Shown here in pieces: positions 1 through 7,134 of a stretch of DNA of 7,794 bases. The DNA is taken from assembly GCA_021847535.1 (NCBI GenBank), contig JAJZMR010000085.1:1-7794 (forward strand). The letters run 5' to 3'. Position 1 is the first letter of the stretch, and every line of letters begins with the position of its first letter. This stretch comes from a bacterium (GTDB taxonomy: Bacteria; Babelota; Babeliae; Babelales; Babelaceae). Under the pieces are notes generated by a model. It did no database searches. It was not told the origin of the DNA and saw nothing but the letters and a program-made list of their open reading frames with translations. The translations under genes were made by a program, and so were the position numbers.

Positions 1-3
1 AAG

Positions 4-489
4 CTAGTCTTTTAAAAATGGCTGAGAAATAAGGCCCTTTTGCAACCACCTAACTTGTGCGGCCTTAAGTGCTAAAAAAGCACCGGTGATACAGGCTGTA
101 CGCGTTCCACCATCAGCTTGCAACACATCACAATCAACGAAAATAGTCTGTTCACCCAATATAGTAAGGTCTGCGACTGCCCGCAGCGAGCGGCCGATAA
201 GCCGAGAAATTTCTATTGTCCTACCACTTCTTTTATTTGTAGTGATCTCACGAACGGTACGTACGGGTGTTGAAGCAGGAAGCAATGAGTACTCAGCCGT
301 TAACCATCCACACCTTCTGCCGCGCAAAAAATGCGGAACACTATTTTGTAAAGTAACAGCACAAAGCACCTTGGTATTTCCTACTTCAAAAAGAGTTGAT
401 CCTGCAGCGTAGGGGTAAATATCATATTTTACATTAAGTAAACGTAATTGATCAAAATTTCTATTATCGGCACGACGATGACTAAACAT
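4..489 (-). CDS. rph: Ribonuclease PH, N-terminal two-thirds, ended by an in-frame TAG
   Basis: RNase PH is a phosphate-dependent 3' exoribonuclease that trims tRNA precursor 3' ends, working as a hexamer of about 240-residue subunits. This frame gives 161 residues. The start is typical (RRADNRNFDQLRLL), and the family core follows: GSTLFEVGNTKVLC, GWLTAEYSLLPAST, SGRTIEISRLIGRSLRA and DCDVLQADGGTRTACITGA. Arg90 and Arg130 correspond to the phosphate-binding Arg86 and Arg126 of E. coli RNase PH. Homology runs without gaps to QPFLKD and then meets TAG at 6-4, exactly where the family continues with a residue equal to E. coli Met158 before the AAVSVG strand. The next codon, CTT (Leu), still fits the homologous sequence, so this is not a natural C-terminus. 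The missing third holds the acidic metal-binding residues. It may be a pseudogene, a sequencing error, or less likely a recoded stop; the window edge prevents a decision. The ATG at 489 has only a weak Shine-Dalgarno (AAGAAAG), 40 bases after pnp. Confidence 0.9.
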   Translation of the reverse strand: MFSHRRADNRNFDQLRLLNVKYDIYPYAAGSTLFEVGNTKVLCAVTLQNSVPHFLRGRRCGWLTAEYSLLPASTPVRTVREITTNKRSGRTIEISRLIGRSLRAVADLTILGEQTIFVDCDVLQADGGTRTACITGAFLALKAAQVRWLQKGLISQPFLKD

Positions 490-503
490 TTTTCACTTTC
501 TTA

Positions 504-515
504 ATCAAATTTGAT
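504..515. repeat. 12-base perfect palindrome in the pnp-rph spacer
   Basis: ATCAAATTTGAT equals its own reverse complement and sits in the 40-base gap between the pnp stop and the rph start, ending 14 bases before the rph ATG. As RNA it would give at most a 4-bp stem with a 4-base loop, so it is not a terminator. It could be a binding site for a dimeric regulator, but it is all A+T apart from two G:C pairs and may be chance. Confidence 0.4.
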
Positions 516-529
516 AACAAAAAATTACT

Positions 530-2614
530 TTACTGCACAACCTTTAAGCGTACTCTACCCGTTTCTGCATCATAGTCAAGGACCTCAACATGTGCTACAG
601 AACCAACAGGATATTTCTTCTCAAACTGTGCCTGCTCGTTGCGAGGGACTGTTGAAACATGTACCAACCCATCAAGCCCAGGTGCAATTTCAACAAAAAG
701 ACCAAATTCGGCAATACGCTTTACCATTCCAGTAAACTTCATGCCCTTTTCTATCTGACCACCCAACACTTTTGCCCATGCAACAGCTTGATCTAGACCA
801 GGACCTACCTTACCAAAAACCTTAACTAAGCCATCATCTGAAATATCTATAGAGGCCCCTGTTTTGGCAATAATTTCTTTAATCGTTTTACCGCCAGATC
901 CGATCACAGCACCAATTTTTTCAGTAGGAATCTTAAAACTAACCAATTGTGGTACCAATGCAGATAATTGCGAACGGGGGGCTGATAAAGTTTTTTTCAT
1001 TTCTTGCATAATATGCCAACGCCCCTTACCAGCGGCAGCTAACGCCATCTCAAATACAGAGCGTGCAAGGCCACCTTTATACTTGATATCCATTTGGATA
1101 GCGGTAATACCGCGCTCGGTTCCTGCAACCTTAAAATCCATCAAGCCAAATGCATCTTCGATACCTGCAATATCTGTAAGAACTCTAAATTCACCCTGTG
1201 CGCTTCTTAAAAGACCCATAGCAATACCGCTCACCATTGCTTTGATCGGCACACCAGCATCCATAAGCGCCAAAGTTGAACCGCATACCGTTGCCATAGA
1301 TGTTGATCCATCAGATTCAAGCATATCTGCAACAATACGAATAGTGTAAGCAAAATTTTCTTTTTCAGGCAATACCTGCTGTATCGCTGATGCAGCCAAA
1401 TAGCCATGCCCAACTTCTCGTCGGCCAGGGCCTCGCTGTTGACGGGCCTCACCCACAGAAAATGGCGGAAAATTATAGTGTAACATGAATGAACTTTCCA
1501 GCGTATCACCCATCAGACGATCTACTTTTGCCTCATCCTGCCCACTTCCAAGCGTAACAGTTACAAGCGCTTGAGTACGACCACGCGTAAAGAGTGCTGA
1601 CCCATGGGTATAAGGAAGAAGCCCCACTTCAGAAGTAATAGTACGAACCTGATCGAAAGCTCGAGAATCAACACGCTTATTTTCGCTAAAACATAATTCA
1701 GTAATTTTAACATTAAGGACCTTATCAAAGATATATCCCAAAAAGACAGTCGATACACCTTCTTTTTCGACCTCGGCCTCAAATGTCTTAAAAAAATGAT
1801 CCTTCAATTCACGTTGAACATTCGCACGCTCTACCTTATCAACCGTAAACATACGTTTAACACGATCATCTGTTAGGGCAGTTAATGCACGTTGTTGCCA
1901 GCTATTAATATCAAAAATCTCTTTGATAGCTTCTTTTTCAGGATTAAGCTCTTTTAGAATTTCCTGCTGCCATAAAACCTGTTTTTTGATAACATCATGC
2001 GCAATAAACAGAGCATCCAAAAGTTGATCTTCTGATATATTGTCGGCACTTCCCTCAACCATGCATATACCTTCCAAATCTCCCGCTACAATAATTTTTG
2101 TTTGCGAAGCTGAAATTTGGGTATATGTGGGGTTGGTAACCCAAACGCCATCTAACAAAATCACTTCAGCAATGCCAACCGGCCCCATAAAAGGTATTTT
2201 AGAGGCCATAAGGGCAAAGGAAGTTGCCAAAAGCGCGAGCGGTTGCGGTACATGTTCACGATCAACAGAATAAACAGTCGCCATTACCTGGACCGTATTA
2301 AAATAATTTTCAGGGAAAAGCGGCCGTATAGCGCGATCAATAAAACGACTGGTTAAAATTTCAGTATCGCTAAATTTCCCTTCGCGCTTAAAATATCCAC
2401 CTGGAATTTTGCCCGCTGCTGAAAAAAGCTCCCGATAATCAACAGATAAAGGCAAAAAGCCAGGAAATTCTGAAGCTGGCGCTGATACCACTGTTGAAAG
2501 AACAACCGTTCCACCCTGCTGCAACCATGCCGCCCCATCTGCTTGACCAGCGAATTTACCAAAAGTTACTTCATAACCAAATTCCGGTAAGCTAAATTTT
2601 TTTTCCATAGCCAT
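530..2614 (-). CDS. pnp: Polyribonucleotide nucleotidyltransferase (PNPase)
   Basis: Full-length PNPase, 694 residues (E. coli 711). It degrades RNA 3' to 5' by phosphorolysis, releasing nucleoside diphosphates, acts as a trimer in the cytoplasm and can work in reverse as a polymerase. The order is: first RNase PH-like core with SRFIDRAIRPLFPENY, helical linker (about 230-310), second catalytic core, KH domain with loop GSGG at 572-575, and a C-terminal S1 domain (about 625-694) with GMVKRIAEFGLFVEI and GLDGLVHVS. Active-site residues are present: FSVGEARQQRG and GRREVGHG (Arg398, Arg399), the phosphate-binding DGSTSMA (Ser437-Ser439), and Asp487, Asp493 and Lys495 at the positions of the E. 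coli metal ligands Asp486, Asp492 and Lys494. There is almost no tail after the S1 fold. The start at ATG 2614 is chosen because AAAGG stands 6 bases upstream; ATG 2608 is possible, TTG 2617 unlikely. It follows rpsO by 69 bases and precedes the rph-type gene by 40. Confidence 0.98.
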   Translation of the reverse strand: MAMEKKFSLPEFGYEVTFGKFAGQADGAAWLQQGGTVVLSTVVSAPASEFPGFLPLSVDYRELFSAAGKIPGGYFKREGKFSDTEILTSRFIDRAIRPLFPENYFNTVQVMATVYSVDREHVPQPLALLATSFALMASKIPFMGPVGIAEVILLDGVWVTNPTYTQISASQTKIIVAGDLEGICMVEGSADNISEDQLLDALFIAHDVIKKQVLWQQEILKELNPEKEAIKEIFDINSWQQRALTALTDDRVKRMFTVDKVERANVQRELKDHFFKTFEAEVEKEGVSTVFLGYIFDKVLNVKITELCFSENKRVDSRAFDQVRTITSEVGLLPYTHGSALFTRGRTQALVTVTLGSGQDEAKVDRLMGDTLESSFMLHYNFPPFSVGEARQQRGPGRREVGHGYLAASAIQQVLPEKENFAYTIRIVADMLESDGSTSMATVCGSTLALMDAGVPIKAMVSGIAMGLLRSAQGEFRVLTDIAGIEDAFGLMDFKVAGTERGITAIQMDIKYKGGLARSVFEMALAAAGKGRWHIMQEMKKTLSAPRSQLSALVPQLVSFKIPTEKIGAVIGSGGKTIKEIIAKTGASIDISDDGLVKVFGKVGPGLDQAVAWAKVLGGQIEKGMKFTGMVKRIAEFGLFVEIAPGLDGLVHVSTVPRNEQAQFEKKYPVGSVAHVEVLDYDAETGRVRLKVVQ

Positions 2615-2620
2615 CAAATA

Positions 2621-2625
2621 CCTTT
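2621..2625 (-). promoter_or_regulatory. Ribosome binding site of pnp
   Basis: The minus strand reads AAAGG six bases before the ATG at 2614. This supports the protein start MAMEKKFSL over the alternative ATG two codons downstream (12-base spacing) and over the TTG just upstream. Confidence 0.6.
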
Positions 2626-2683
2626 ATATTTCTGTTTAATTTTATCGGCTTAACTTTTAACCACAAACGCTTAAAAAACTTAT

Positions 2684-2950
2684 TTACTTTCTTATACCTA
2701 ATCGGCTGATAAGATTCTCATACTTACTTTTATCAGATTTATGTAAATAATCCAAGAATTTACGGCGTCTTCCTACTAACTTCATAAGTCCCGTGCGAGA
2801 ATGATTATCTTTTGGGAATGAAGCAAAATGCAAATTAAGCCCATTGATACGCTCTGTAAGCAATGCAACTTGCAACTCCAAAGAACCTGAATCATTTTCA
2901 TGCGTTCTAAATTCCGCAACAATTTGCTGCTTTTTTTCAACAGTTATCAT
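2684..2950 (-). CDS. rpsO: 30S ribosomal protein S15
   Basis: An 88-residue protein matching S15 over its whole length (the E. coli protein has 89). S15 is an all-helical primary binder of the central domain of 16S rRNA; it organises the three-way junction of helices 20-22 and contributes to a bridge to the 50S subunit. Family marks are SGSLELQVALLTERI (21-35), the invariant rRNA-contact residues His41, Asp48 and Ser51 in the HFASFPKDNHS stretch, and GLMKLVGRRRKFLDYL (54-69), ending in the basic RLGIRK. The start is ATG 2950-2948. The only Shine-Dalgarno candidate, GGAG at 2967-2964, stands 13 bases away, which is long. It lies between tRNA-Val and pnp; rpsO-pnp adjacency is widespread in bacteria. 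The leader after the tRNA is only 29 bases, which leaves little room for the pseudoknot autoregulatory site known in E. coli. Confidence 0.98.
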   Translation of the reverse strand: MITVEKKQQIVAEFRTHENDSGSLELQVALLTERINGLNLHFASFPKDNHSRTGLMKLVGRRRKFLDYLHKSDKSKYENLISRLGIRK

Positions 2951-2963
2951 AATGTGTAATTAT

Positions 2964-2967
2964 CTCC
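2964..2967 (-). promoter_or_regulatory. Probable ribosome binding site of rpsO, long spacing
   Basis: The minus strand reads GGAG in the context ACGGAGAT, 13 bases before the rpsO ATG. It is the only Shine-Dalgarno-like sequence in the 29 bases between the tRNA CCA end and the start codon. The long spacer and the short leader suggest modest initiation, or a structure that shortens the distance. Confidence 0.5.
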
Positions 2968-2979
2968 GTTATGTTTACT

Positions 2980-3054
2980 TGGTAGGCGCGAGCGGGATTG
3001 AACCGCTGACCCTTGCTACGTCAAAGCAATGCTCTGCCACTGAGCTACGCGCCT
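2980..3054 (-). tRNA. tRNA-Val (anticodon GAC), CCA encoded
   Basis: This 75-base gene folds as a full cloverleaf. The acceptor stem AGGCGCG pairs perfectly with CGCGCCT; the D stem is GCTC/GAGC around loop AGTGGCA; the anticodon stem is TTGCT/AGCAA around loop TTGACGT; the variable loop is GGGTC; and the T stem is AGCGG/CCGCT around loop TTCAATC. The anticodon GAC (complement of 3020-3022) reads the valine codons GUC and, by wobble, GUU. Discriminator A is followed by an encoded CCA at 2982-2980, so 3' maturation needs trimming but no CCA addition. It sits 36 bases after rpoC and 29 bases before rpsO on the same strand, which suggests excision from a longer transcript by RNase P and 3' nucleases. 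Confidence 0.97.
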
Positions 3055-3073
3055 AACATTTTATTTATGCCTT

Positions 3074-3082
3074 ATTCTACCA
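3074..3082 (-). promoter_or_regulatory. Possible extended -10 promoter element upstream of tRNA-Val
   Basis: On the minus strand the spacer between rpoC and the tRNA contains TGGTAGAAT, which fits the extended -10 pattern TGn followed by a TATAAT-like hexamer (TAGAAT, five of six matches). A start about 7 bases downstream, near 3067, would give a 13-base leader before the mature tRNA 5' end. No good -35 hexamer stands at the expected distance inside the rpoC 3' end, and A+T-rich spacers give such matches by chance. If real, it would let tRNA-Val, rpsO and pnp be transcribed independently of rpoBC. Confidence 0.3.
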
Positions 3083-3090
3083 AATTTTTA

Positions 3091-6000
3091 TCAAATGTGA
3101 TATTTTTCTTTAAATGATTTAATGCCTGTCCCGGCAGGAATCACCTTCCCAATAATAACATTTTCCTTTAATCCGTAAAGGTGATCTGTTTGCCCAAATA
3201 TCGCAGCTTCTGCCAAAATACGAGTAGTTTCCTGGAATGATGCTGCCGATATAAAGCTTTCTGTACCTAAAGAAGCCAATGTTATTCCTTGTAAAATCTG
3301 TTTTGCAACAGCAGGTCGTTTGCCTCCCTGGATCAAAGCATCATTAACTGCCTTGAAATGGATTCTATCAACACGATCGCCTATCAGAAAATCAGTATCA
3401 CCCGGATCAATAACACGTACTTTACGTGACATTTGCCGAACTATTAATTCAATATGTCTATCGTTAATGTCAACACCTTGACGTCGATAAACTTCCTGAA
3501 CCTGATTTACCAAATATTTTTGCAATGCATCTGGTCCAGATATTCGCAAAATATCATGTAATATTGGAGTGCCCTGCGTAAGTAGATCGCCCGCCTTAAC
3601 ACGGTCACCATTGACCACGTTAAGCTGTTTTGAACGTGGAATGAAGTAATCAAACGTTTCCGTACCATTGGTGACAGAAACTTTTCGCAAACCACGATGC
3701 AATCCACCAAATACGACCTCACCCTCAATATCGGCAAGAATTGCTGGATCTTTTGGCGCCCGCGCTTCAAAGAACTCTGAAATTCGCGGTAAACCCCCAG
3801 TGGTAATATCCTTTGTTCTTGATGCAGCTCGAGGCAATTTAGCAATAACATCACCTGCTTGAACTTGTTGATTTTGATCAACATTTATATAGGCGCCAGT
3901 TGGGATATAATATTGAACAATTTCATTATCATCCTCATCGACGATACTGATTGCAGGCTGGTATTTATCGCTCTTATGCTCAACAATCATACGCGTGGTA
4001 CGATGCGTCGCTTCATCATATCGCTCTTGTATTGTCAAATTATCGACCATATCGATATAACGAACTTTACCAAATCGTTCAGTCAAAATAACTTTGTTGT
4101 TCAGATCCCATTCAACCAGCTTAGTTCCAACAACTACATCTTGCCCTTCTTGAACAAGAAGAATAGATCCATATTCAAGATCATGACGCTGTAATTCCTT
4201 GCCATCCGGAGAAACAATAGCCATTTTTGAACTGCGATTCATAACAACATACTGACCTTCTTTGTTTTTTTGCGCATATAAAGAAGTGAAAACTATCTTT
4301 CCTGCAACCTTAGCAACAAATGATGACTGTTCAGACAAACTCGCCGTACCACCAATATGGAATGTTCTCATAGTAAGCTGAGTACCGGGTTCACCAATTG
4401 ATTGCGCAGCAATAATACCAACCGTTGATCCTATTTCAACAAGCTCGTTCTTGGACATATCAAGACCATAACATGCAGCGCAGACCCCCCGTTTTGCTTG
4501 ACAAGTCAATACGGAACGTACGGGAATTTTTGAAACTACCGCATTCGTTATCTTCTCAATATCATCACGTCTGACAATATGTCCCTGTTTAAATATAAGT
4601 TGGCCAGAAATTTCATCCTTTACATCTTCGGCAACAATGCGGCTAAATGCTCGATTTGGAAGTGGATAAATAATATCGCCACCTTCCTGCAAATCTTCAA
4701 GCATAATGTATCCGAGAGTTTTACAATCTGCCATCGTAACAACAACATCTTGAGCCACATCAATAAGCTTACGCGTCAAATAACCGGCATTCGCTGTTTT
4801 GAGCGCAGTATCTGCCTGACCTTTACGGGCGCCATGTGTAGAAATAAAATATTCAAAAACGCTTAAGCCATCTTTAAAATTACTCTTAACCGGCGTTTCC
4901 ATAATATCACCAGATGGTCGAGCCATAAGACCTCGCATACCAACCAACTGTTTAATTTGATCACGAGAACCTTTTGCTCCTGACTCCAACATTAAGAATA
5001 TAGAATTAAATGGCTTGCTTGTTTTATCTTCATTAAGATAATTTTTTGAATCTTGTTCAGACAAATTAGCAGTCATATTTTGAGCAACATCGATAGTAGC
5101 ACGCGTCCATGTACTTACAATCTTATTATAGCGCTCACCATTGGTGATAATACCATCCAGATACATTTGTTCAATTTTTTGAACCTCTTTTTCAGCTTTT
5201 TTAATGATACCTTCTTTTTTATCAGGAGTTATCATGTCCTTCATGGAAAATGATATTCCAGCAGCAGTCGAATGCCTAAAACCAAGTTTTTTAATATTAT
5301 CTAAGCAAATGACCGTGGCATCATTACCAAAACGATAATATACACGCTCAACAAGTTTTGAAAGGTCACTGGTCGTAAGAATCTTATTAACCCATTCAAA
5401 ATCTGAACCTTCTGGAAGAGCTACATATAAAATAACGCGACCAACCGTTGTTTCAACAAGCTTTCCACCCATACGTACTTTAATGCGGGCATGAAGAGAA
5501 GAACGTCCATGCTCATATGCAGCAACAACTTCAGTTGATGAAGCAAATGTAAGCCCTTCTCCAAGAACGTTGTAACGCACCTTGGTTAAATAATGGAGGC
5601 CAAGAATCATATCCTGCGATGGAATCATAATAGGACGACCATTTGCAGGAGAAAGAATATTCTTTGTCGATAAAATAAGATTTTTTGATTCTTCGCGCGC
5701 CTGCGTGCTCAATGGTATGTGCACAGCCATCTGATCACCATCAAAGTCAGCATTGAACGCCTTACAAACTAATGGATGGATTTTAATAGATTTTCCATCA
5801 ACCAAAATAGGGCAAAAAGCTTGAATCCCCAATCTATGCAACGTAGGAGCACGGTTTAAAAGAACCGTTTGACCTTTAACAACATCTGCAAGAACATCCC
5901 AAACAACAGGCTCTGAATCTTCAATCATGCGCTTTGCCGCACGCAAATTCGGCGCTAATTCGCGCTCTAAAAGACCTGCCAAAATATGCGATTTAAATAA

Positions 6001-7134
6001 TTCAAGAGCCATAGCTTTTGGCAATCCACATTGATCAATTCTAAGTTCAGGATCAACGACAATCACCGAACGGCCAGAGTAATCAACTCGCTTACCAAGA
6101 AGATTTTGCCTAAATCGACCCTGCTTACCACGAAGCATTTCGCTCAATGATTTAAGCGGACGTTTATTGGATCCACGAATCGGCTGCCCACGACGGCCAT
6201 TATCAATTAATGCATCGACCGCCTCTTGAAGCATACGCTTTTCATTTTTTATAATTACCGATGGAGCATCAATTTCTATTAAACGAGCCAAACGAATATT
6301 TCTATTTAAAACACGACGGTATAGTTCGTTTAAATCAGAGCTCGCAAAACGGCCACCCTCTAAGGGCACCAACGGACGCAAATCGGGCGGTAAAACGGGC
6401 AAAACATTCATAATCATCCACTCTGGCTTAATACTTGCATGAAGTAATCCAGAGAGAACTTTAATGCGCCGCATGATTTTATGGCGCGCCACAACAGAAA
6501 TAATTTTTGTATAATCTTGTTGCAACTGCGCGATTTCTAATGCAACATCCATCATCGAAAGAATAAGACGGACTGCTTCTGCTCCAGTTTCAGCCTTAAA
6601 AACCGTATCTTCCGGATGTAAATCTAGATAATTATCATAATCAGCAGAACTAAGGAGCGTTTTACGAGGAAAAGGAGATTTTCCTTGATCGATAACCAGG
6701 TACGCATCAAAATAAATTACACGTTCAAGATCTTTAACAGGCATATCTAAAAGCAAGCCCAAATAACTTGGAATTCCCTTTAAATACCATATGTGACAAA
6801 CAGGCGCAACTAATTTTATATGCCCCATACGTTCACGACGCACGCGGGATTGAATAACTTCAACCCCACATTTTTCACAAGTAATCCCCCGATGCTTCAT
6901 GCGCTTATATTTGCCACAATTACATTCCCAGTCTTTAACAGGACCAAAAATACGAGCACAAAATAAACCATCTCGCTCAGGCTTTAGCGTTCTATAGTTA
7001 ATAGTTTCTATTTTTTTCACCTCACCATACGAAAGAGATAATATCTTTTCCGGCGAGGCAATAGTTATTTTTAAAGCATTAAATTGATTAGAGTTTATAT
7101 ATTCTCTAAACCGATTGATCATCTGATTACTCAC
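3091..7134 (-). CDS. rpoC: DNA-directed RNA polymerase subunit beta'
   Basis: Complete beta' subunit, about 1347 residues, the catalytic partner of beta. Landmarks, numbered from the GTG at 7134, are: the N-terminal zinc site with Cys71, Cys73, Cys86 and Cys89; the [20 protein letters not shown] and RVDYSGRSV segments; the active-site loop NADFDGDQM at 461-469, whose Asp463, Asp465 and Asp467 hold the catalytic Mg; the bridge-helix start [20 protein letters not shown] from 767; the second zinc site with Cys804, Cys878, Cys885 and Cys888; and the trigger-loop helix [13 protein letters not shown] with Met922 and His926. About 170 residues (roughly 935-1105) separate that helix from [14 protein letters not shown], the position of the SI3 insertion of many diderm bacteria. 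The protein ends soon after the conserved IPAGTG, about 50-60 residues shorter than in E. coli. A start at GTG 7134 is preferred over GTG 7152 and ATG 7122 because AAGGAGG lies 6-7 bases before it. Stops are tandem TGA-TAA. Confidence 0.98.
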   Translation of the reverse strand: MSNQMINRFREYINSNQFNALKITIASPEKILSLSYGEVKKIETINYRTLKPERDGLFCARIFGPVKDWECNCGKYKRMKHRGITCEKCGVEVIQSRVRRERMGHIKLVAPVCHIWYLKGIPSYLGLLLDMPVKDLERVIYFDAYLVIDQGKSPFPRKTLLSSADYDNYLDLHPEDTVFKAETGAEAVRLILSMMDVALEIAQLQQDYTKIISVVARHKIMRRIKVLSGLLHASIKPEWMIMNVLPVLPPDLRPLVPLEGGRFASSDLNELYRRVLNRNIRLARLIEIDAPSVIIKNEKRMLQEAVDALIDNGRRGQPIRGSNKRPLKSLSEMLRGKQGRFRQNLLGKRVDYSGRSVIVVDPELRIDQCGLPKAMALELFKSHILAGLLERELAPNLRAAKRMIEDSEPVVWDVLADVVKGQTVLLNRAPTLHRLGIQAFCPILVDGKSIKIHPLVCKAFNADFDGDQMAVHIPLSTQAREESKNLILSTKNILSPANGRPIMIPSQDMILGLHYLTKVRYNVLGEGLTFASSTEVVAAYEHGRSSLHARIKVRMGGKLVETTVGRVILYVALPEGSDFEWVNKILTTSDLSKLVERVYYRFGNDATVICLDNIKKLGFRHSTAAGISFSMKDMITPDKKEGIIKKAEKEVQKIEQMYLDGIITNGERYNKIVSTWTRATIDVAQNMTANLSEQDSKNYLNEDKTSKPFNSIFLMLESGAKGSRDQIKQLVGMRGLMARPSGDIMETPVKSNFKDGLSVFEYFISTHGARKGQADTALKTANAGYLTRKLIDVAQDVVVTMADCKTLGYIMLEDLQEGGDIIYPLPNRAFSRIVAEDVKDEISGQLIFKQGHIVRRDDIEKITNAVVSKIPVRSVLTCQAKRGVCAACYGLDMSKNELVEIGSTVGIIAAQSIGEPGTQLTMRTFHIGGTASLSEQSSFVAKVAGKIVFTSLYAQKNKEGQYVVMNRSSKMAIVSPDGKELQRHDLEYGSILLVQEGQDVVVGTKLVEWDLNNKVILTERFGKVRYIDMVDNLTIQERYDEATHRTTRMIVEHKSDKYQPAISIVDEDDNEIVQYYIPTGAYINVDQNQQVQAGDVIAKLPRAASRTKDITTGGLPRISEFFEARAPKDPAILADIEGEVVFGGLHRGLRKVSVTNGTETFDYFIPRSKQLNVVNGDRVKAGDLLTQGTPILHDILRISGPDALQKYLVNQVQEVYRRQGVDINDRHIELIVRQMSRKVRVIDPGDTDFLIGDRVDRIHFKAVNDALIQGGKRPAVAKQILQGITLASLGTESFISAASFQETTRILAEAAIFGQTDHLYGLKENVIIGKVIPAGTGIKSFKEKYHI

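Noticed and set aside
1..489. Reassignment of TAG to an amino acid as explanation of the rph stop
   Set aside because: No other in-frame TAG occurs in roughly 2,350 codons of rpoB, rpoC, rpsO and pnp, and one isolated case at the window edge is explained more simply by mutation or error.
2615..2617. TTG as the pnp start
   Set aside because: The following ATG at 2614 is a better start codon and has suitable spacing from AAAGG; the TTG would be only 3 bases from that site.
2660..2683. Rho-independent terminator after rpsO
   Set aside because: The T-run comes directly after the stop and before the weak A/T stem, the stem has no G:C core, and no T-run follows the second hairpin.
2844..3056. A plus-strand reading frame of 70 codons with a C-terminus ending in CSATELRA
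   Set aside because: Its second half is the antisense of the tRNA-Val gene and the first half is antisense to rpsO. Such GASGIEPLT-type peptides are well-known artefacts of translating the complement of tRNA genes.
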